NCBI RefSeq assembly: GCF_036227225.1
Contig: NZ_CP109444.1
Coordinates: forward strand, 124,001 to 188,000
Reading direction: 5' to 3'
Length of the DNA: 64,000 nt
Source of the DNA: Streptomyces sp. NBC_01478
GTDB taxonomy: Bacteria; Actinomycetota; Actinomycetes; Streptomycetales; Streptomycetaceae
In this document: positions 1 to 8,592 of the stretch, one piece after another
Layout: each line of letters starts with the position of its first letter
How positions within the stretch are numbered: position 1 is the first letter of the stretch
The notes under the pieces: generated by a model
The model's input: only the letters and a program-made list of their open reading frames with translations
What the model was told of the DNA's origin: nothing
The model's database searches: none
Position numbers and translations under genes: made by a program

Positions 1-1
1 C

Positions 2-88
2 CTCGCCCCCGACAGCCGGCCGCAGCCCGTCTCCGACGCCCTTCTCCACGAGGCTGCGCAACGTGTCGGGGCCGACGGACTGGGGTGA
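2..88 (+). CDS. possible C-terminal tail of an upstream gene (partial)
   Basis: The first 88 bases read without a stop in one plus frame and end in TGA at 86-88. The 28 codons give a plausible hydrophilic, helix-like tail rich in Ala, Asp and Gln. Nothing identifies a family and the start lies outside the window. It would converge on the HxlR gene that ends at 180. The segment is short enough for an open frame to occur by chance in this GC-rich DNA. Confidence 0.2.
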   Translation, partial: LAPDSRPQPVSDALLHEAAQRVGADGLG

Positions 89-179
89 CGGAAGCGGTGG
101 GTGCCTCCCAGGGCGGAGTTGTCCCGGCTCGGCGCCGCGGTCGCCTGCGGACTGACAGCGCGGCACCGCCGCGGCGGCG

Positions 180-710
180 TCATCGTGCGGCCGGTGCCTG
201 CTCTCCCGGACCGTCGAGCCGGAAGCGGCGTCGGACGGCCGGACGGCTGAGCAGTTTGGGCGGATAGCCGGGGCCGGGCTGGGGCGTGACGTCTTCCCAG
301 GCGAGCGGCTCCTTGCAGCGCGCGCACACCACTTCCGCGTGGGTGTCGTGCCCGCAGGTGTCGTGGTGGGTGGTGACGGGCACGCCCGCGTCGTCGGCGA
401 GCCATTTGTCCCCCCAGGCCGTCATCGCCAGGATCACGCCGTAGAAGTCGCGGCCGGCCTCGGTGAGCAGGTATTCGTGCCTGACCGGCTGGGTCTCGTA
501 GACCTGCTTCTCCAGCAGGCCTGCGTCCACCAGTCTGCGCAGGCGCTCGGCGAGGGTGGTGCGGGCGATGCCGAGCTCCTGCTGGAAGTCGTCGAAGCGG
601 CGGATCCCGTAGAACGCGTCCCGGAGCACCAGGGGGGTCCACCAGTCACCGAGCAGATCCACCGTCCTGGCAACCGAGCACGGCCAGTTCGCGAATGACG
701 TACGCCTCAT
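180..710 (-). CDS. HxlR-family winged-helix transcriptional regulator
   Basis: The 176-aa protein has the HxlR layout: an N-terminal Cys (C11), then LLGDWWTPLVLRD, a recognition helix around GIARTTLAERLRRLVDAG (residues 48-65) and a wing with the RHEYLLTEAGRD motif (78-88). HxlR proteins are dimeric regulators of neighbouring, often divergent, genes that answer to redox or small electrophiles. The tail is longer than usual and holds C119, C129 and C132, which could bind zinc. The gene is divergent from the SRPBCC/flavin oxidoreductase pair starting at 827, so the 116-bp gap is the likely operator region. Start chosen at 710, in frame with the conserved N-terminal Cys. Confidence 0.9.
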   Translation of the reverse strand: MRRTSFANWPCSVARTVDLLGDWWTPLVLRDAFYGIRRFDDFQQELGIARTTLAERLRRLVDAGLLEKQVYETQPVRHEYLLTEAGRDFYGVILAMTAWGDKWLADDAGVPVTTHHDTCGHDTHAEVVCARCKEPLAWEDVTPQPGPGYPPKLLSRPAVRRRFRLDGPGEQAPAAR

Positions 711-826
711 CCAACCGATGATACGAGTCCCGCAAGAAGACTTAGCAGGCAGCGGCCTGCAATCAGCCTTGCGCGAGTGAGTCCATCTACGAAACTATGC
801 ACTTCAGCGAGGAAGGAGTGGGGTCG

Positions 827-1339
827 ATGAAGTGGACAGGGCAGGTGTATGCGGACTCCCCCACGGTGGCCGCGGACACCTACATCGGCGCTCCGCGCGA
901 GGTGGTCTGGGCGTACGTCAGCGACATCCGCCTCATGCCGCGCCTGAGCGCCGAAGTGCAGCAGGTCGAGTGGCTCGACGGCGCCGACGGCACGCGTCCG
1001 GGGCAGCGCTTCGTCGGGCGCAGCGCGCATCCCGCGCTGGGGAATTGGGAGACCGTCAGCACTCTCGTCGAGTACGAGGCTCCGGAGCGCTTCGCCTGGG
1101 CGGTGGGCGACCCGGAGTACCCGAGCAGCGTGTGGCGGTTCACCCTGCTCCCCCAGGGCGATGGCACCGTGCTGGAGCAGTCGGCGCAGATGGGTCCGGG
1201 GCGCTCGGGGCTGTGCTTCGCCATCGACGCCATGCCCGACAAGGAGCAGAAGATCGTCTTCGTCCGGCTGCGCGAGTTCGAGACCGGTATCAAGGCCAAT
1301 CTCGCCGCCATCAAGGGGCTCGCCGAAGGGCAGCTGTGA
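827..1339 (+). CDS. SRPBCC-family (polyketide cyclase/Bet v1-like) protein
   Basis: A 170-aa single-domain protein. The N-terminal strand leads into APREVVWAYVSDIRLMPRLS, the usual opening of SRPBCC helix-grip proteins, followed by QQVEWLDG and an Arg/Trp-rich beta sheet ending in a long C-terminal helix. These proteins bind hydrophobic ligands in a deep cavity; the ligand here cannot be read from sequence. Start 827 was preferred over the in-frame ATG at 797 because GGAAGGAG at 811-818 lies 8 bases before it. The stop overlaps the next start (TGATG), so translation is probably coupled to the flavin oxidoreductase. Control by the divergent HxlR protein is inferred. Confidence 0.85.
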   Translation: MKWTGQVYADSPTVAADTYIGAPREVVWAYVSDIRLMPRLSAEVQQVEWLDGADGTRPGQRFVGRSAHPALGNWETVSTLVEYEAPERFAWAVGDPEYPSSVWRFTLLPQGDGTVLEQSAQMGPGRSGLCFAIDAMPDKEQKIVFVRLREFETGIKANLAAIKGLAEGQL

Positions 1340-2388
1340 TGCGCACCGCCACCACCATCGAGGCGTCGGGGGGCGACTGGCGGGAGACCGTCGACTTCGT
1401 CCTGGAGGCGGAGAAGCTGGGTCTGGACATCTGCTGGGTGGCCGAGGCGTGGGGCAGTGACGCGCCCTCACCGCTCGGCTTCCTGGCCGCCCGTACCGAG
1501 CGGATGCTGCTGGGCTCCGGTGTGATCCAACTCGGCACCCGCTCGCCCGTCACCCTCGCGCAGACTGCGATGACCCTCGCCCACCTCTCCGATGGGCGCT
1601 TTCTCCTGGGCCTCGGGGCGTCCGGTCCCCAGGTCGTCGAGGGCCTGCACGGGATCCCCTTCGCGCGCCCGCTGGCCCGGATGCGGGAGACCGTCGAGAT
1701 CATCCGCAGCTCCTTCACCGGCGAGAAGATCTCCTATCAAGGACGGCAGTTCACTATCCCCCTCCCCAGCGGGGAAGGACGGCCCATGCGGCTGAGCCTG
1801 GACGCCGTCCCGGTACCGATCTATCTCGCGGCCCTCTCGCCGAAGATGCTGGAACTGACCGGGGAGATCGCCGACGGATGGCTCGGCACCAGCTTCGTCC
1901 CGGAGGGCGCCGACGCCTACTTCACGCATCTGGACGCCGGGCTTGCCCGCGCCGGCCGCACCCGGGCCGGACTCGACGTCTGCCAGGGAGCCGAGATCAA
2001 CATCGTCTCCGATCCGGCCCTGCTGGGCGGGATCGTCGGCAGCCGCAAGAAGGAACTCGCCTTCTCGCTGGGCGGCATGGGCTCGGGCTCCACCAACTTC
2101 TACAACAACGCCTACAGCCGCCAGGGGTGGGCCGAGGTCGCCGCCCAGGTGCGGGAGCGCTGGCAGGCAGGCGACCGTGACGGAGCCGCCGCCCTGGTGA
2201 CGGACGAAATGGTGCTGGCGACCACGCTCATCGGCACCGAGGAGATGGTCCGGGAACGGCTCGGCGTGTGGCGGGACGCGGGGGTCGACACCGTCCGCCT
2301 GTACCCGGCGGGCGACACACTCGAAGCGCGCCTGGCCAATCTCGCCCAGGGCATCGATCTCGTACGTGCGCTGGACCTGGGCACGTAG
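1339..2388 (+). CDS. LLM-class F420/FMN-dependent oxidoreductase
   Basis: A 349-aa bacterial-luciferase-like TIM barrel of normal length. Diagnostic stretches are the N-terminal TTIEASGGDWRETVDFVLEAE, the AARTERMLLGSGVIQLGTRS strand-turn with Gly-rich segment, and LSDGRFLLGLGASGPQVVEGLHG. In streptomycetes most members use coenzyme F420 or FMN to oxidise or reduce secondary metabolites or xenobiotics. It starts inside the stop of the SRPBCC gene, so the two form one operon and probably act on one ligand. Substrate unknown. Confidence 0.88.
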   Translation: MRTATTIEASGGDWRETVDFVLEAEKLGLDICWVAEAWGSDAPSPLGFLAARTERMLLGSGVIQLGTRSPVTLAQTAMTLAHLSDGRFLLGLGASGPQVVEGLHGIPFARPLARMRETVEIIRSSFTGEKISYQGRQFTIPLPSGEGRPMRLSLDAVPVPIYLAALSPKMLELTGEIADGWLGTSFVPEGADAYFTHLDAGLARAGRTRAGLDVCQGAEINIVSDPALLGGIVGSRKKELAFSLGGMGSGSTNFYNNAYSRQGWAEVAAQVRERWQAGDRDGAAALVTDEMVLATTLIGTEEMVRERLGVWRDAGVDTVRLYPAGDTLEARLANLAQGIDLVRALDLGT

Positions 2389-2515
2389 TAGCCCAAGCCG
2401 CACGACTACGCGGTGCACGTGGTTGATCGGTCGGCCGGACCAAGAAACCCTTGGAAGTGCCCGCAGCTTCGACCCCGACCGTTCGACCCCAGCCAGTTTG
2501 ACCCGTGGCAGGGAG

Positions 2516-2690
2516 CGCCTCTTGGAGGAGGACTTCGGCGCGGGTGTTGCAGCCGTTCTTGTCGGCGTCGGACCAGTGCTTGAACTTGTCGCGGGTGTAG
2601 CCGGTGCGGCTCTCGTCCCGCACGGCCAACGCCGCCAGGGCGTCGCGGACCGGCAGGGTGACGGTCTCACCGGGGGGCAAATCGCGTGAG
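2516..2690 (-). pseudogene. remnant of a secreted HNH (DUF1524-type) nuclease
   Basis: One minus-strand frame encodes ALAALAVRDESRTGYTRDKF followed by KHWSDADKNGCNTRAEVLLQ. This matches the N-terminal part of the secreted actinobacterial HNH nuclease family, where a GYxRxxFxHW..CNTRxxVL block precedes the catalytic region. Downstream the similarity stops abruptly at about 2516 and the HNH motif itself is absent, and no signal peptide is found upstream. I read it as a truncated gene. Family recognition is from the conserved block only. Confidence 0.65.
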
Positions 2691-3406
2691 GAACACAGGT
2701 GTTGGGGGCGCCGAAGGAACGGCGTGGGCCGTCCCGGAGGAAAGGGCCGCCAGTGTGAGGAGCGTGGCGGCCCGCAGTACACACGGCGCGGGTGAAGCGC
2801 ACGAGGGCTTCCGCTCGAAGATCGCGAACGGGTTGTGATCTTCGTAGCGGACCGCTCCGGCCTTTGCCCGGCGATCTGTTGGCCGTTCACCCGCTTGGGC
2901 CGAAAGTCACCCCGGTACCCGTACGCCCAGGAGCACACGCTTCTCTCCCCCCGCGTGGCGGGTGGGAGGCATCGTGGTTGAAGTCGGGCAGCCCTTTCCG
3001 GAGGGCAGCCTTCGAATTTGCGCAAACAGAATGGCGATGGAGGGCTGGTGCGGCAGGCTGATCCCCTCCCGCCCCGCAGGGGGTGTGCGCGGGGCGCGTA
3101 AGGGGAGGCTTAATAGGGCGGAATCCCAGTGCCGTGCTGCATTTAGCAGGAAGATCGCTCGACTGGTCAGTCGCGGTCACCTTCGGTCCGATTCGGGCAG
3201 ACCTGAAAGCACTCGTGTGTTCGCCTCGCCCGTGTCCGGTAATTAGTCACCGTCGCGGCGTTCGAACTTTGCGCGATGAACCGTTTATATAGCGCCGGGT
3301 GTGACGGAGGTACTACCGTCCGTTGACGCGAGGAAACCCCGGGCAGGCTCGCTACCAACTCCGGGGTCCCTCATCGACGAGACCAAGAAAGGCAGGTAAG
3401 TGCCCC
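2691..3406. other. gene-free stretch
   Basis: About 700 bases between the nuclease remnant and the small membrane-protein gene. Open frames here are short and lack family features. A CCCCGG/CCGGGG inverted repeat lies just before 3370 and could act in the leader of the downstream gene. No tRNA or clear promoter was recognised. Confidence 0.5.
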
Positions 3407-3673
3407 GTGCTTGACCCGTTTTCCGTCGCCGCTCTCATCCGGGCGGCAACTCGCGACGACGCTAGCATTCCGCGTCTTCCCCGGCATGAAACGCGTATCG
3501 CGAGTGCCTGGACTGTCACGGTGCAGGCGAGTGTGTTCCTGGCCGTTGTAGTGCTGCCTCTGATTCTGATCCTCGGATGGTGGACAGCACCTGCTACCAC
3601 AGCCGTGGTAGCAGGTCTGTTGGCGACGATGCGTCAGTCGCGCTGCTCCTACCAGCGTTTTCGGCTGAGCTGA
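3407..3673 (+). CDS. small single-pass membrane protein
   Basis: An 88-aa protein from a GTG start preceded by AAAGGCAGG at about 3388-3396. Residues from about 39 form one long hydrophobic segment (ASVFLAVVVLPLILILGWW), followed by a short Ala/Thr-rich stretch that may be a second weak segment. The first half is soluble and mildly charged. No known family was recognised. A strong hairpin begins 6 bases after the stop, which fits a monocistronic unit. Confidence 0.5.
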   Translation: MLDPFSVAALIRAATRDDASIPRLPRHETRIASAWTVTVQASVFLAVVVLPLILILGWWTAPATTAVVAGLLATMRQSRCSYQRFRLS

Positions 3674-3678
3674 GCAGC

Positions 3679-3723
3679 CTTGAGGGTGGCGGCGAGCTTC
3701 TGGGCGCGCCGCCACCCGTCAAG
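3679..3723 (+). terminator. GC-rich hairpin downstream of small membrane gene
   Basis: CTTGAGGGTGGCGGCG at 3679-3694 pairs with the complementary arm at 3707-3723 apart from small bulges. There is no T-tract, which is common for actinobacterial terminators. It sits directly after the stop at 3673. Confidence 0.55.
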
Positions 3724-3766
3724 GCGACAGCCAGCACTGCGGCTTTGGGAATGCCGAGTTCCTCTT

Positions 3767-3794
3767 CCAGGTGCGTAAGAAGTGACGCACCTGG
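3767..3794. promoter_or_regulatory. perfect 10-bp inverted repeat, probable operator
   Basis: CCAGGTGCGT (3767-3776) and ACGCACCTGG (3785-3794) form a perfect inverted repeat with an 8-base centre. It lies 15-35 bases before the two possible starts of the zinc-finger/HTH gene. An autoregulatory operator is the simplest reading; a 5' UTR hairpin is the alternative. Confidence 0.5.
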
Positions 3795-3827
3795 GAGAGA
3801 AACGGCCACATGCACGTGGGAGGAACG

Positions 3828-4901
3828 ATGGCGGGTACCAGCCCCCGCTATGACAGTTGCCGCTACTGCCAGGAGCGGTTTATCCGGAGGAACGGCCCCG
3901 GCCGGAAGAAGGAGTACTGCAGCATCGACTGCCGGCGCAAGGCGCAGCGTGAGCGGGACGGCCACCTGGAGCGGCAGGAACACAGTGCGCTCCCGCTGGG
4001 CCGGCGCATCGCGGAGGATCTGCAGGCGCTGTCCGCGGCACTGCTGGAGGCCGAGTACGACGCACGGTCTTTGACGGAACTGCTGCGCTGCGCGGACGAG
4101 GTGGCCCGTGAGGTGGACTACTACCGGGCTGCGGCGGTCCAGGATGCCCGCAATCTGGGTGCGAACTGGGAGCAGGTGGCCGATGCCGCCCGGGTGAGCG
4201 CGACGACGGCGCGCACCCGGTGGCCGGAGAGCCGGGTCAAGGAGCGGCTGAAACGGCGGGCCGGGGAGCGGGCCGCGGTGCGGCAGCCTTCCGTGCCCGT
4301 CGTGTCGGGGCTGGGTGACGCGGAGGGCAAGTTGCTGTCGCAGGCGGCCGAACGGGCATCGGTGAAGCTGGCCTCGGCGCTGTCCTATCTGCAACGGGCC
4401 AGCGGGCTGACGTTCAGGGAGGTGGCCGAGCAGACGTCGTTATCCCCGTCGTACATCTCGCGGATTCTCTCGGGTGATCGCACGCCGACCTGGCCGGTGG
4501 TGTGCACCCTGGTCGAACTGTTCGGCGGCGATCCTGCCGAGCTGAGTGTGCTGTTCGAGAGCGCGCACGGGATGGTGCCGCCAGGGCGGTATGCGATTCC
4601 CGATGCGGTGGCCCGTCTGCAGGCGGCGCTGCGGGGACTGCATCTGGCCGCGGGGCGCCCCCCGTTCGGGGTGGTACGCAAGGCCACGCGCGGGGCGCTG
4701 AGCACGCAGGCAGTCAGCGAGATCCTGGGCGGCGAGATGATAGCGGGCTGGGAACAGACGGCGGCGCTGGTGACCGCGCTGGGCGGCTGGCCGGCGGACG
4801 TGCGGCCGCTGTGGGAAGCCGTCCATTACACGTTCCTGCTCTGTCTCGACCCTCCGGAGAGTCCCGCACAGCTGCCCGCCGCACGTTCCGAGTCCCCCTG
4901 A
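3828..4901 (+). CDS. zinc-finger plus XRE-type helix-turn-helix regulator
   Basis: A 357-aa protein. The N-terminus has a C-x2-C...C-x3-C zinc site (C11, C14, C31, C35) with many basic residues. A middle alpha-helical segment includes a second HTH-like unit (NWEQVADAARVSATTARTRW). At about residues 180-225 is an XRE-type HTH with LTFREVAEQTSLSPSYISRI and then GDRTPTWPVV. Two ATGs compete: 3828, close behind GGGAGG, and 3810, with GGGAGA at 3793-3798. The stop overlaps ATG 4901 of the next frame, so it is likely co-transcribed with the sigma-like gene. The upstream inverted repeat suggests self-regulation. Confidence 0.75.
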   Translation: MAGTSPRYDSCRYCQERFIRRNGPGRKKEYCSIDCRRKAQRERDGHLERQEHSALPLGRRIAEDLQALSAALLEAEYDARSLTELLRCADEVAREVDYYRAAAVQDARNLGANWEQVADAARVSATTARTRWPESRVKERLKRRAGERAAVRQPSVPVVSGLGDAEGKLLSQAAERASVKLASALSYLQRASGLTFREVAEQTSLSPSYISRILSGDRTPTWPVVCTLVELFGGDPAELSVLFESAHGMVPPGRYAIPDAVARLQAALRGLHLAAGRPPFGVVRKATRGALSTQAVSEILGGEMIAGWEQTAALVTALGGWPADVRPLWEAVHYTFLLCLDPPESPAQLPAARSESP

Positions 4902-4930
4902 TGCTTCCCGTGCCCCCGGAGAGAGGTGCC

Positions 4931-5464
4931 ATGTTCGTTTCCTTGCGCCGCCGCGGCGAGGTGCCGGTGCGGGCGTCCCGTCCGCAGTGGTCCCCCGGCG
5001 ATGCCCCGCAGCCGACGATCGAGCTGGTCCTGCCGCTGGAGTACACGGCGTTCTGTCTCCTGCACCAGGACCGCTATCTGCACTACACGCGGGAGCGGGT
5101 GCAGGACGCGTGGATGAGCCGGCAGGTCGTGGAGGCCGTCCTGGGCAATCTCGCCACGATCTGGCCGACGGTCATCAGCAGTCCCCGTCCGGCGGCGGTG
5201 GCGTGGCGGCTGCTGGACGCGCTGATCACTTCTGCGCTGGGCGGCCGCCAGGCCGGGGCCGCGCAGCCGGCGGATGCGGTGCACCAACTGCTGCCGCGGG
5301 CGCAAGCGGATGCGGTGATCCTGCGCTGCCGGCTGGACTTGAGCGAGAAGGAGGCGGCCGAGCTGATGGGGGTCGAGGCTCCGGCGGTCGCATCCCAGCT
5401 GCGGATGGCGCAGCGGGCGCTGCCGGGCCGGTGGACAGCGGCGCCCGCAGGAGCACAGCCGTAG
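4931..5464 (+). CDS. ECF sigma-factor-like protein
   Basis: A 177-aa protein with the two helical parts of a small sigma-70 factor. ELVLPLEYTAFCLLHQDRYL to LATIWPTV resembles region 2, though the usual acidic -10-binding residues are poorly conserved. AVILRCRLDLSEKEAAELMG with VASQLRMAQRAL resembles the region 4 HTH. It may be a divergent sigma factor or a DNA-binding protein derived from one. Start 4931 follows GGAGAGAGG by 4 bases; an alternative ATG at 4901 overlaps the upstream stop. The layout suggests it works with the zinc/HTH protein. Confidence 0.65.
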   Translation: MFVSLRRRGEVPVRASRPQWSPGDAPQPTIELVLPLEYTAFCLLHQDRYLHYTRERVQDAWMSRQVVEAVLGNLATIWPTVISSPRPAAVAWRLLDALITSALGGRQAGAAQPADAVHQLLPRAQADAVILRCRLDLSEKEAAELMGVEAPAVASQLRMAQRALPGRWTAAPAGAQP

Positions 5465-5591
5465 AGGGCCGCGCACGCCGGTGACAGCGAGCATCAGAGA
5501 CTTGCTGTAGCGCACTTCGGGCCGCGGCGAATGATTCTACGAAGAACTATCCCGGCCGGGTGCGGCTTTCCTACCATGGAGTGTCCGCAGC

Positions 5592-6449
5592 ATGCAGCAT
5601 GCTGCGGGTGCCAAGACGGGGTGGGGTGCCGCATTGGAACGCGGGCGGGTGCCGCGGTTGGACGTCCTCGACGTCGCGTCGCCGAATCTTGCCCGGATGA
5701 CGAACTGCCTGCTGGGCGGCAAGGATTACTATTCCGCCGACCGGGAGGCGTGTGAGCGGCTGCTGCAACTGGTGCCCGCCGCGCGGCATGTTGCCGATTC
5801 CGCGCACCGGTTCCTGCTGCGGGTGACCAGTCACCTGGCGCGGGAGTACAAGGTGCGCCAGTTCGTGGTCTTCGGTGCCGGGTTTCCCACCCCGGTGGCT
5901 GTGCATCAGGTCGCCCAGAGCATCGATGCGCGGGCGCGGGTCGTCTATGCCGCTGAGGATCCCCTGGTGCTCGCCCACACCCGGGCGCTGTGGGAGGAGC
6001 GGCGGCGCACCCTGGTGGTGCGGGCCGGCCCGCTGCAGACGGCGCAGCTGTTGTCCGACCCGGCGGTGTGCCGGCTGATCGACATCACCCTGCCGGTGGC
6101 GGTGCTGTTCGTGTCCGTGCTGCACACGATCCCCGAATCCGCCGCCCCTGCCACGGTGCTGGAGCAGACGGCCCGCCTGCTCGCGCCGGGAAGCCTTGTC
6201 GCGGCCAGTCACCTGGTCAGTGAGGACGCCGGCGTGCGGCAGCAGGCCGGTGCGGTGCTGCGGGAGGCTGCCGGGGGACGGTGGGGGCGAGTGCGTCCGC
6301 GCGCGGAGGTCGAGCCGTTCTTCGCCGCGCTGCGGCTGCTCACGCCGGGGCTGGTCGATATCGGCCGGTGGCGGCCGGGCAGTGACCGCCTGGCGGATGC
6401 CGGCGGTCGGGCGTGGGCCGAGCACGGCGGTGTGGGCCTGGTGCCCTGA
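5592..6449 (+). CDS. SAM-dependent methyltransferase of the DUF574 family
   Basis: A 285-aa protein with the family signature near the N-terminus (PNLARMTNCLLGGKDYYSAD) and AHRFLLRVTSHLAREYKVRQ, followed by a Rossmann core with VFGAGFPTPVAVHQVAQ and VVYAAEDPLVLAHTRAL. DUF574 proteins are abundant in streptomycetes and have the fold of SAM methyltransferases, but most have no known substrate. The Gly-rich SAM loop is slightly altered (FGAGFPT), so activity is not certain. The ATG lies next to a 12-bp palindrome (GCAGCATGCTGC, 5594-5605). It converges on the Scr1-type regulator 26 bp away. Confidence 0.88.
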   Translation: MQHAAGAKTGWGAALERGRVPRLDVLDVASPNLARMTNCLLGGKDYYSADREACERLLQLVPAARHVADSAHRFLLRVTSHLAREYKVRQFVVFGAGFPTPVAVHQVAQSIDARARVVYAAEDPLVLAHTRALWEERRRTLVVRAGPLQTAQLLSDPAVCRLIDITLPVAVLFVSVLHTIPESAAPATVLEQTARLLAPGSLVAASHLVSEDAGVRQQAGAVLREAAGGRWGRVRPRAEVEPFFAALRLLTPGLVDIGRWRPGSDRLADAGGRAWAEHGGVGLVP

Positions 6450-6475
6450 CGTGCGGTGTGCGGGCCGCCTGGAGT

Positions 6476-7378
6476 TCAGCTGAGGGTGTACTCGAGCAGG
6501 TCGAGGCTGTCGTGCGGGGAGAGCGCGGCCTGGGCCAGGCCGTCCAGGACACCGCGGTAGTGCTGGGTCTCCTCGGGCTTGTCCATGTACTCGGCGTCCC
6601 GCAGCTGCTCGAGGTAGACGATGTCGGGCAGAGGGGGAAGGTCGAAGCGCAGGTGCGTGATCGGGAAGCCGGCAGCGATGCAGCCGGGCCGGTTGAACGG
6701 TGCGATCTGGATCGTGATGTGGGCGAGCTGCGCCATCTTCGTCAGATGCCGCAGTTGTTCGCGCATGACCTGCTCGCCGCCCATGGGCCGGTGCAGGACG
6801 GCCTCGTCGAGAACGGCCCACAGACGGGGCGGATCCTGGCGGGTAAGGACGTTCTGGCGAGTCATCCGCAGCTCCACCCGGTCGTCGACCTCTTGCTGCG
6901 GTGCCTGGGGGTAAGCCTGGCGCACGAGTGCCTCAGTGTAGGCGGCGGTCTGCAGCAGCCCGGGCACCAGCTGGACTTCGTAGGTGCGGATGGTGGAGGC
7001 GGCCTCCTGCAGGCCGATCAGTTTGCCGCACCAGTCGGGCAGGACCCCGTCGAAGCGATGCCACCAGCCGGGCTGCCGGGAGATGCGCACCATCTCCGCG
7101 AAGTGGGCATGGGCGTGGAGGTCGGTGACGCCGTAGAGGGTGAGCAGGTCCTTCACGTCGTCGTGCTTGCAGGTGACCAGGGCACGCTCCATCCGGGAGA
7201 TCTTGGCTTCCGAGCCGCGGATGGACCGGCCCGCCGCCTCCGCTTCGATGCCGGCTGCCTTGCGCAGTGTGCGCAGAAGGTGCCCCAGCACCAGGCGCAG
7301 CGCGATCGGGCTGCGCGCGGAGGCGGCGAGGTAGTACTCGAGCGTGAGGGCATCAACCGGAGGGGCGGGCGCGGGCAT
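6476..7378 (-). CDS. XRE HTH regulator with DUF5753 (Scr1/WhiJ-like)
   Basis: A 300-aa protein. The N-terminal HTH (ALRLVLGHLLRTLRKAAGIE and SEAKISRMERAL) is followed by a large C-terminal domain with WWHRFDGVLPDW, YEVQLVPGLLQTAAYTEALV and PFNRPG, hallmarks of DUF5753. Such proteins pair with small DUF397 proteins and anti-sigma-like ATPases in streptomycete development and metabolism control. Start 7378 follows AGGAGA. The DUF397 partner lies just upstream on the same strand and the ATPase is divergent from it. Confidence 0.92.
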   Translation of the reverse strand: MPAPAPPVDALTLEYYLAASARSPIALRLVLGHLLRTLRKAAGIEAEAAGRSIRGSEAKISRMERALVTCKHDDVKDLLTLYGVTDLHAHAHFAEMVRISRQPGWWHRFDGVLPDWCGKLIGLQEAASTIRTYEVQLVPGLLQTAAYTEALVRQAYPQAPQQEVDDRVELRMTRQNVLTRQDPPRLWAVLDEAVLHRPMGGEQVMREQLRHLTKMAQLAHITIQIAPFNRPGCIAAGFPITHLRFDLPPLPDIVYLEQLRDAEYMDKPEETQHYRGVLDGLAQAALSPHDSLDLLEYTLS

Positions 7379-7465
7379 GGAGTCTCCTGTGAAGGGCAGA
7401 CGACGAGCGTCAGTTTCGCAGGATGCCGTCCGGCAAGGGCCCAATTGGGCTTTTTCTGCCTGGCG

Positions 7466-7702
7466 TTAGCTGGCGATTAGGTCGAACTCGCCGTCCTTCG
7501 CCCCCGCGATGAAGGCCGCGATCTCCGCCCGCGTGTACACCAGCGCGGGACCGTGCGGATCACGGGAGTTGCGTACCGCCACAGAACCTCCGCCCAGTAA
7601 GGCCAGTTCGACACAGTTTCCGTCAGCCGTGCTGTGACGGCTTTTCAGCCACGTCACATCGCTCAGGGAATCCGCCGGGACACCGTTGGTGATCTGCACC
7701 AT
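7466..7702 (-). CDS. DUF397 small acidic protein
   Basis: A 78-aa protein with the family core WLKSRHSTADGNCVELALL, then VAVRNSRDPHGPALVYTRAE and AFIAGAKDGEFD. DUF397 proteins behave like antitoxin or antagonist partners of the adjacent Scr1-type HTH protein. The gene precedes that regulator by 87 bp on the same strand, so joint transcription is likely. It is divergent from the ATPase gene at 7905. Confidence 0.93.
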   Translation of the reverse strand: MVQITNGVPADSLSDVTWLKSRHSTADGNCVELALLGGGSVAVRNSRDPHGPALVYTRAEIAAFIAGAKDGEFDLIAS

Positions 7703-7904
7703 GTCCGCCTTCCTTCGACCCTGTCCGAATTTCTCTCAACTCTGGTCCGTGCCGTTCTCCTTGCTGAGTACAAGCGTTCTCTCCCCCTCTCGTTCGGATG
7801 CAAGTCACTGATGCAATTGCACCCAGGGCAGGGAGAGGCGGATACTAACCAGTCAGGGCAAGTTGCGCGGCCCGCAAAACTGGACGTCTTCGGGGGGATG
7901 AACA

Positions 7905-8450
7905 GTGGCAGTACACGCGGTAGAGGCACTCGGCCAGGCCGCAGGAACCGAAATTCCACTCCTATCTTCGAACCGTCGCCTGCTGGAGAACATCCCACTG
8001 GTCCCGCCCACCGCACCGGACTGGGGACTTGCGCTGGGAATCAGTACAGCCGACTTCGCTGCCCGGGCTTTCACCTGCGAGCCCACCAGTCTGAAAAACG
8101 TCCGCCGCTTCGTGCGCGAGACCATCAGCGCCTGGGGACTCAGCATGCTCGCCGACGACATGACGACGGTGGTCAACGAGCTCACCACCAACGCAGTGCT
8201 GCACGCGCTGGCCGGATGCGGCGACGCACGCAGCAAGGCATGGCTGGGCGTGGCCCGCACCGGCGGTGCGCTGGTATGCGCCGTGACCGATCCCAGTTCC
8301 GCTCCCCCTGCCCGCTGTCATCCGGAGCATCTGTCAGAAGCAGGCCGGGGCCTGCTTGTTGTAGAGGCTCTGACCAGTCAGTGGGGCTACGCGCAGACCG
8401 ACCCCGACGGAAAAACCGTCTGGGCCCGCATCACCAACCCCCGCTGCTGA
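7905..8450 (+). CDS. RsbW-like ATP-binding regulatory protein
   Basis: A 181-aa GHKL ATPase. The N box is VVNELTTNAVLHA (E92, N96) and the Gly lid is AGRGLLVVEALTSQWG. Its short, single-domain form matches the anti-sigma-like ATPases found beside XRE/DUF397 pairs in streptomycetes. It presumably binds a sigma factor or anti-anti-sigma protein and may phosphorylate it. The start is GTG with GGGGGGA a few bases before it. The divergent region 7703-7904 should carry promoters for both this gene and the DUF397 operon. Confidence 0.88.
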   Translation: MAVHAVEALGQAAGTEIPLLSSNRRLLENIPLVPPTAPDWGLALGISTADFAARAFTCEPTSLKNVRRFVRETISAWGLSMLADDMTTVVNELTTNAVLHALAGCGDARSKAWLGVARTGGALVCAVTDPSSAPPARCHPEHLSEAGRGLLVVEALTSQWGYAQTDPDGKTVWARITNPRC

Positions 8451-8592
8451 CCGGCCGAAGGACAGTGTCCCGGCTCAACGCAGACCGCCCGCAGCCGCCT
8501 GGCAGACCAGGCCGGGTCTGCTCTGCGGAAGGCGGACCGGTTACACCCGCTTCGGGCCATGGCGAGTGATCCATGGAGAGCTGCGCACGGTG

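Noticed and set aside
3005..3030. TTTGCGCAAA palindrome also present near 28350 in opposite context (shared 14-mer)
   Set aside because: The match does not extend beyond the short palindrome and its flanks, so I do not read it as element ends.
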